A DNA stretch of 6,803 bases. It comes from Actinomycetota bacterium. Lineage in GTDB: Bacteria > Actinomycetota > Acidimicrobiia > IMCC26256 > PALSA-610. The stretch covers positions 1-6,803 of the forward strand of contig JAUZEI010000123.1 of NCBI GenBank assembly GCA_030839105.1. Reading direction: 5' to 3'. Below are positions 6,690 to 6,803 of this stretch, piece after piece (the first letter of the stretch is position 1; the number at the start of each line of letters is the position of its first letter). The position numbers and the translations under genes were made by a program. The notes beneath the pieces are model-generated. The model saw only the letters and a program-made list of their open reading frames with translations, was not told the DNA's origin and did no database searches.

Positions 6690-6715
6690 AAACTGTCGCA
6701 GCCGGGTGCTACCGT
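6687..6715 (+). promoter_or_regulatory. Putative pyrG promoter (extended -10)
   Basis: TGC followed by TACCGT (6707-6715) matches the actinobacterial -10 pattern TAnnnT with an extended TGn element directly before it. A -35 at the usual 17-bp spacing would be ACCGAA (6687-6692), a poor match to TTGACA, so the extended -10 would have to carry most of the recognition. A start point near 6721-6723 would give a leader of about 35 nt before the TTG. This is the only gap in the window large enough for a separate promoter. Assignment is by motif only. Confidence 0.4.
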
Positions 6716-6741
6716 CCGATCCGGCGGTGTCGGTGTCTTCC

Positions 6742-6748
6742 GAAGGGG
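6742..6748 (+). promoter_or_regulatory. pyrG ribosome binding site
   Basis: GAAGGGG is purine-rich and Shine-Dalgarno-like, and ends 8 nt before the TTG at 6757. It decides the start. ATG at 6750 and GTG at 6752 are in other frames and do not read CTP synthase. GTG at 6733 is in frame but would lie upstream of this site and add eight unrelated residues. It is the only convincing Shine-Dalgarno in the window. Confidence 0.65.
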
Positions 6749-6756
6749 CATGTGCG

Positions 6757-6803
6757 TTGGCAAAGCACGTCTTCGTGACCGGTGGAGTTGCATCGAGCCT
6801 CGG
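6757..6803 (+). CDS. pyrG: CTP synthase, N-terminal fragment
   Basis: Only 15 complete codons are visible before the window ends. From TTG at 6757 they read LAKHVFVTGGVASSLG (last codon partial), which is the signature N-terminus of CTP synthase: K-H/Y-[IV]-F-V-T-G-G-V-x-S-S-L-G leading into the synthetase ATP-binding loop. The enzyme makes CTP from UTP, ATP and glutamine in the cytosol. pyrG follows steB directly in mycobacteria; here the GT4 gene and a 116-bp gap intervene. It has its own ribosome binding site and a possible promoter, so it is probably expressed separately from the upstream cluster. The catalytic parts are outside the window. Confidence 0.88.
   Translation, partial: MAKHVFVTGGVASSL

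Noticed and set aside
6711..6728. Possible 6-bp hairpin (ACCGTC with GGCGGT) near the pyrG start point
   Set aside because: The stem needs a G-U pair, overlaps the -10 element so it would not be fully transcribed, and has no T-run. Chance pairing is likely at this GC content.
6641..6756. Intrinsic terminator for the upstream cluster
   Set aside because: I found no strong GC stem followed by a T-tract. The only inverted repeat is 5 bp long and lacks a U-run, so read-through into pyrG or a factor-dependent stop cannot be excluded.
5741..6793. 350-codon minus-strand open frame across the GT4 gene and the pyrG gap
   Set aside because: Composition is Arg/His/Asp/Glu-rich, typical of the reverse frame of a hydrophobic GC-rich gene. 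It runs through the pyrG start and promoter region and shows no domain.

Overview
This window comes from a GC-rich (roughly 70 % by eye) actinobacterial chromosome. It carries the gene order tlyA - nadK - recN - steA - steB/mctB - [membrane GT4 gene] - pyrG, all on the + strand. Apart from the GT4 gene, this is the order I recall from Mycobacterium (the Rv1694-Rv1699 neighbourhood). The extra MraY/WecA-like gene before pyrG, the phasin-like gene before tlyA, and the GTG/TTG starts fit a deep-branching actinomycete (for example Acidimicrobiia) better than a mycobacterium. That placement is inference, not proven.

Layout. 2-304: 3' part of a small phasin-like protein with a Lys/Ala-rich tail. 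312-1106: TlyA rRNA 2'-O-methyltransferase. 1103-1990: NAD kinase. 1994-3637: RecN repair ATPase. 3634-4839: SteA, a thiamine-pyrophosphokinase-like protein with a C-terminal membrane anchor. 4842-5786: SteB/MctB, a membrane-anchored coiled-coil protein. 5783-6640: a divergent polytopic GT4 (MraY/WecA superfamily) protein. 6641-6756: a 116-bp gap, the only sizeable one, with a plausible promoter and a ribosome binding site. 6757-end: the first 15 codons of pyrG (CTP synthase), starting at TTG.

The genes from 2 to 6640 form one tightly packed cluster. Three junctions are 4-bp GTGA overlaps (1103, 3634, 5783) and the others are gaps of 2, 3 and 7 nt. None of the internal starts has a convincing Shine-Dalgarno sequence, so translational coupling is likely. 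The cluster joins ribosome modification, NADP synthesis and DNA repair to a putative cell-envelope/cell-separation module (SteA-SteB plus the GT4 protein).

Most of the window is conserved housekeeping sequence. The best candidate for something under-described is the membrane triad SteA-SteB-GT4. It has three features: a TPK-like domain that lost its thiamine-binding half and gained a membrane anchor, a 'copper transporter' family protein with no cysteine, and a short GT4 protein with non-canonical active-site motifs. I see no mobile element, CRISPR array, tRNA or rRNA.
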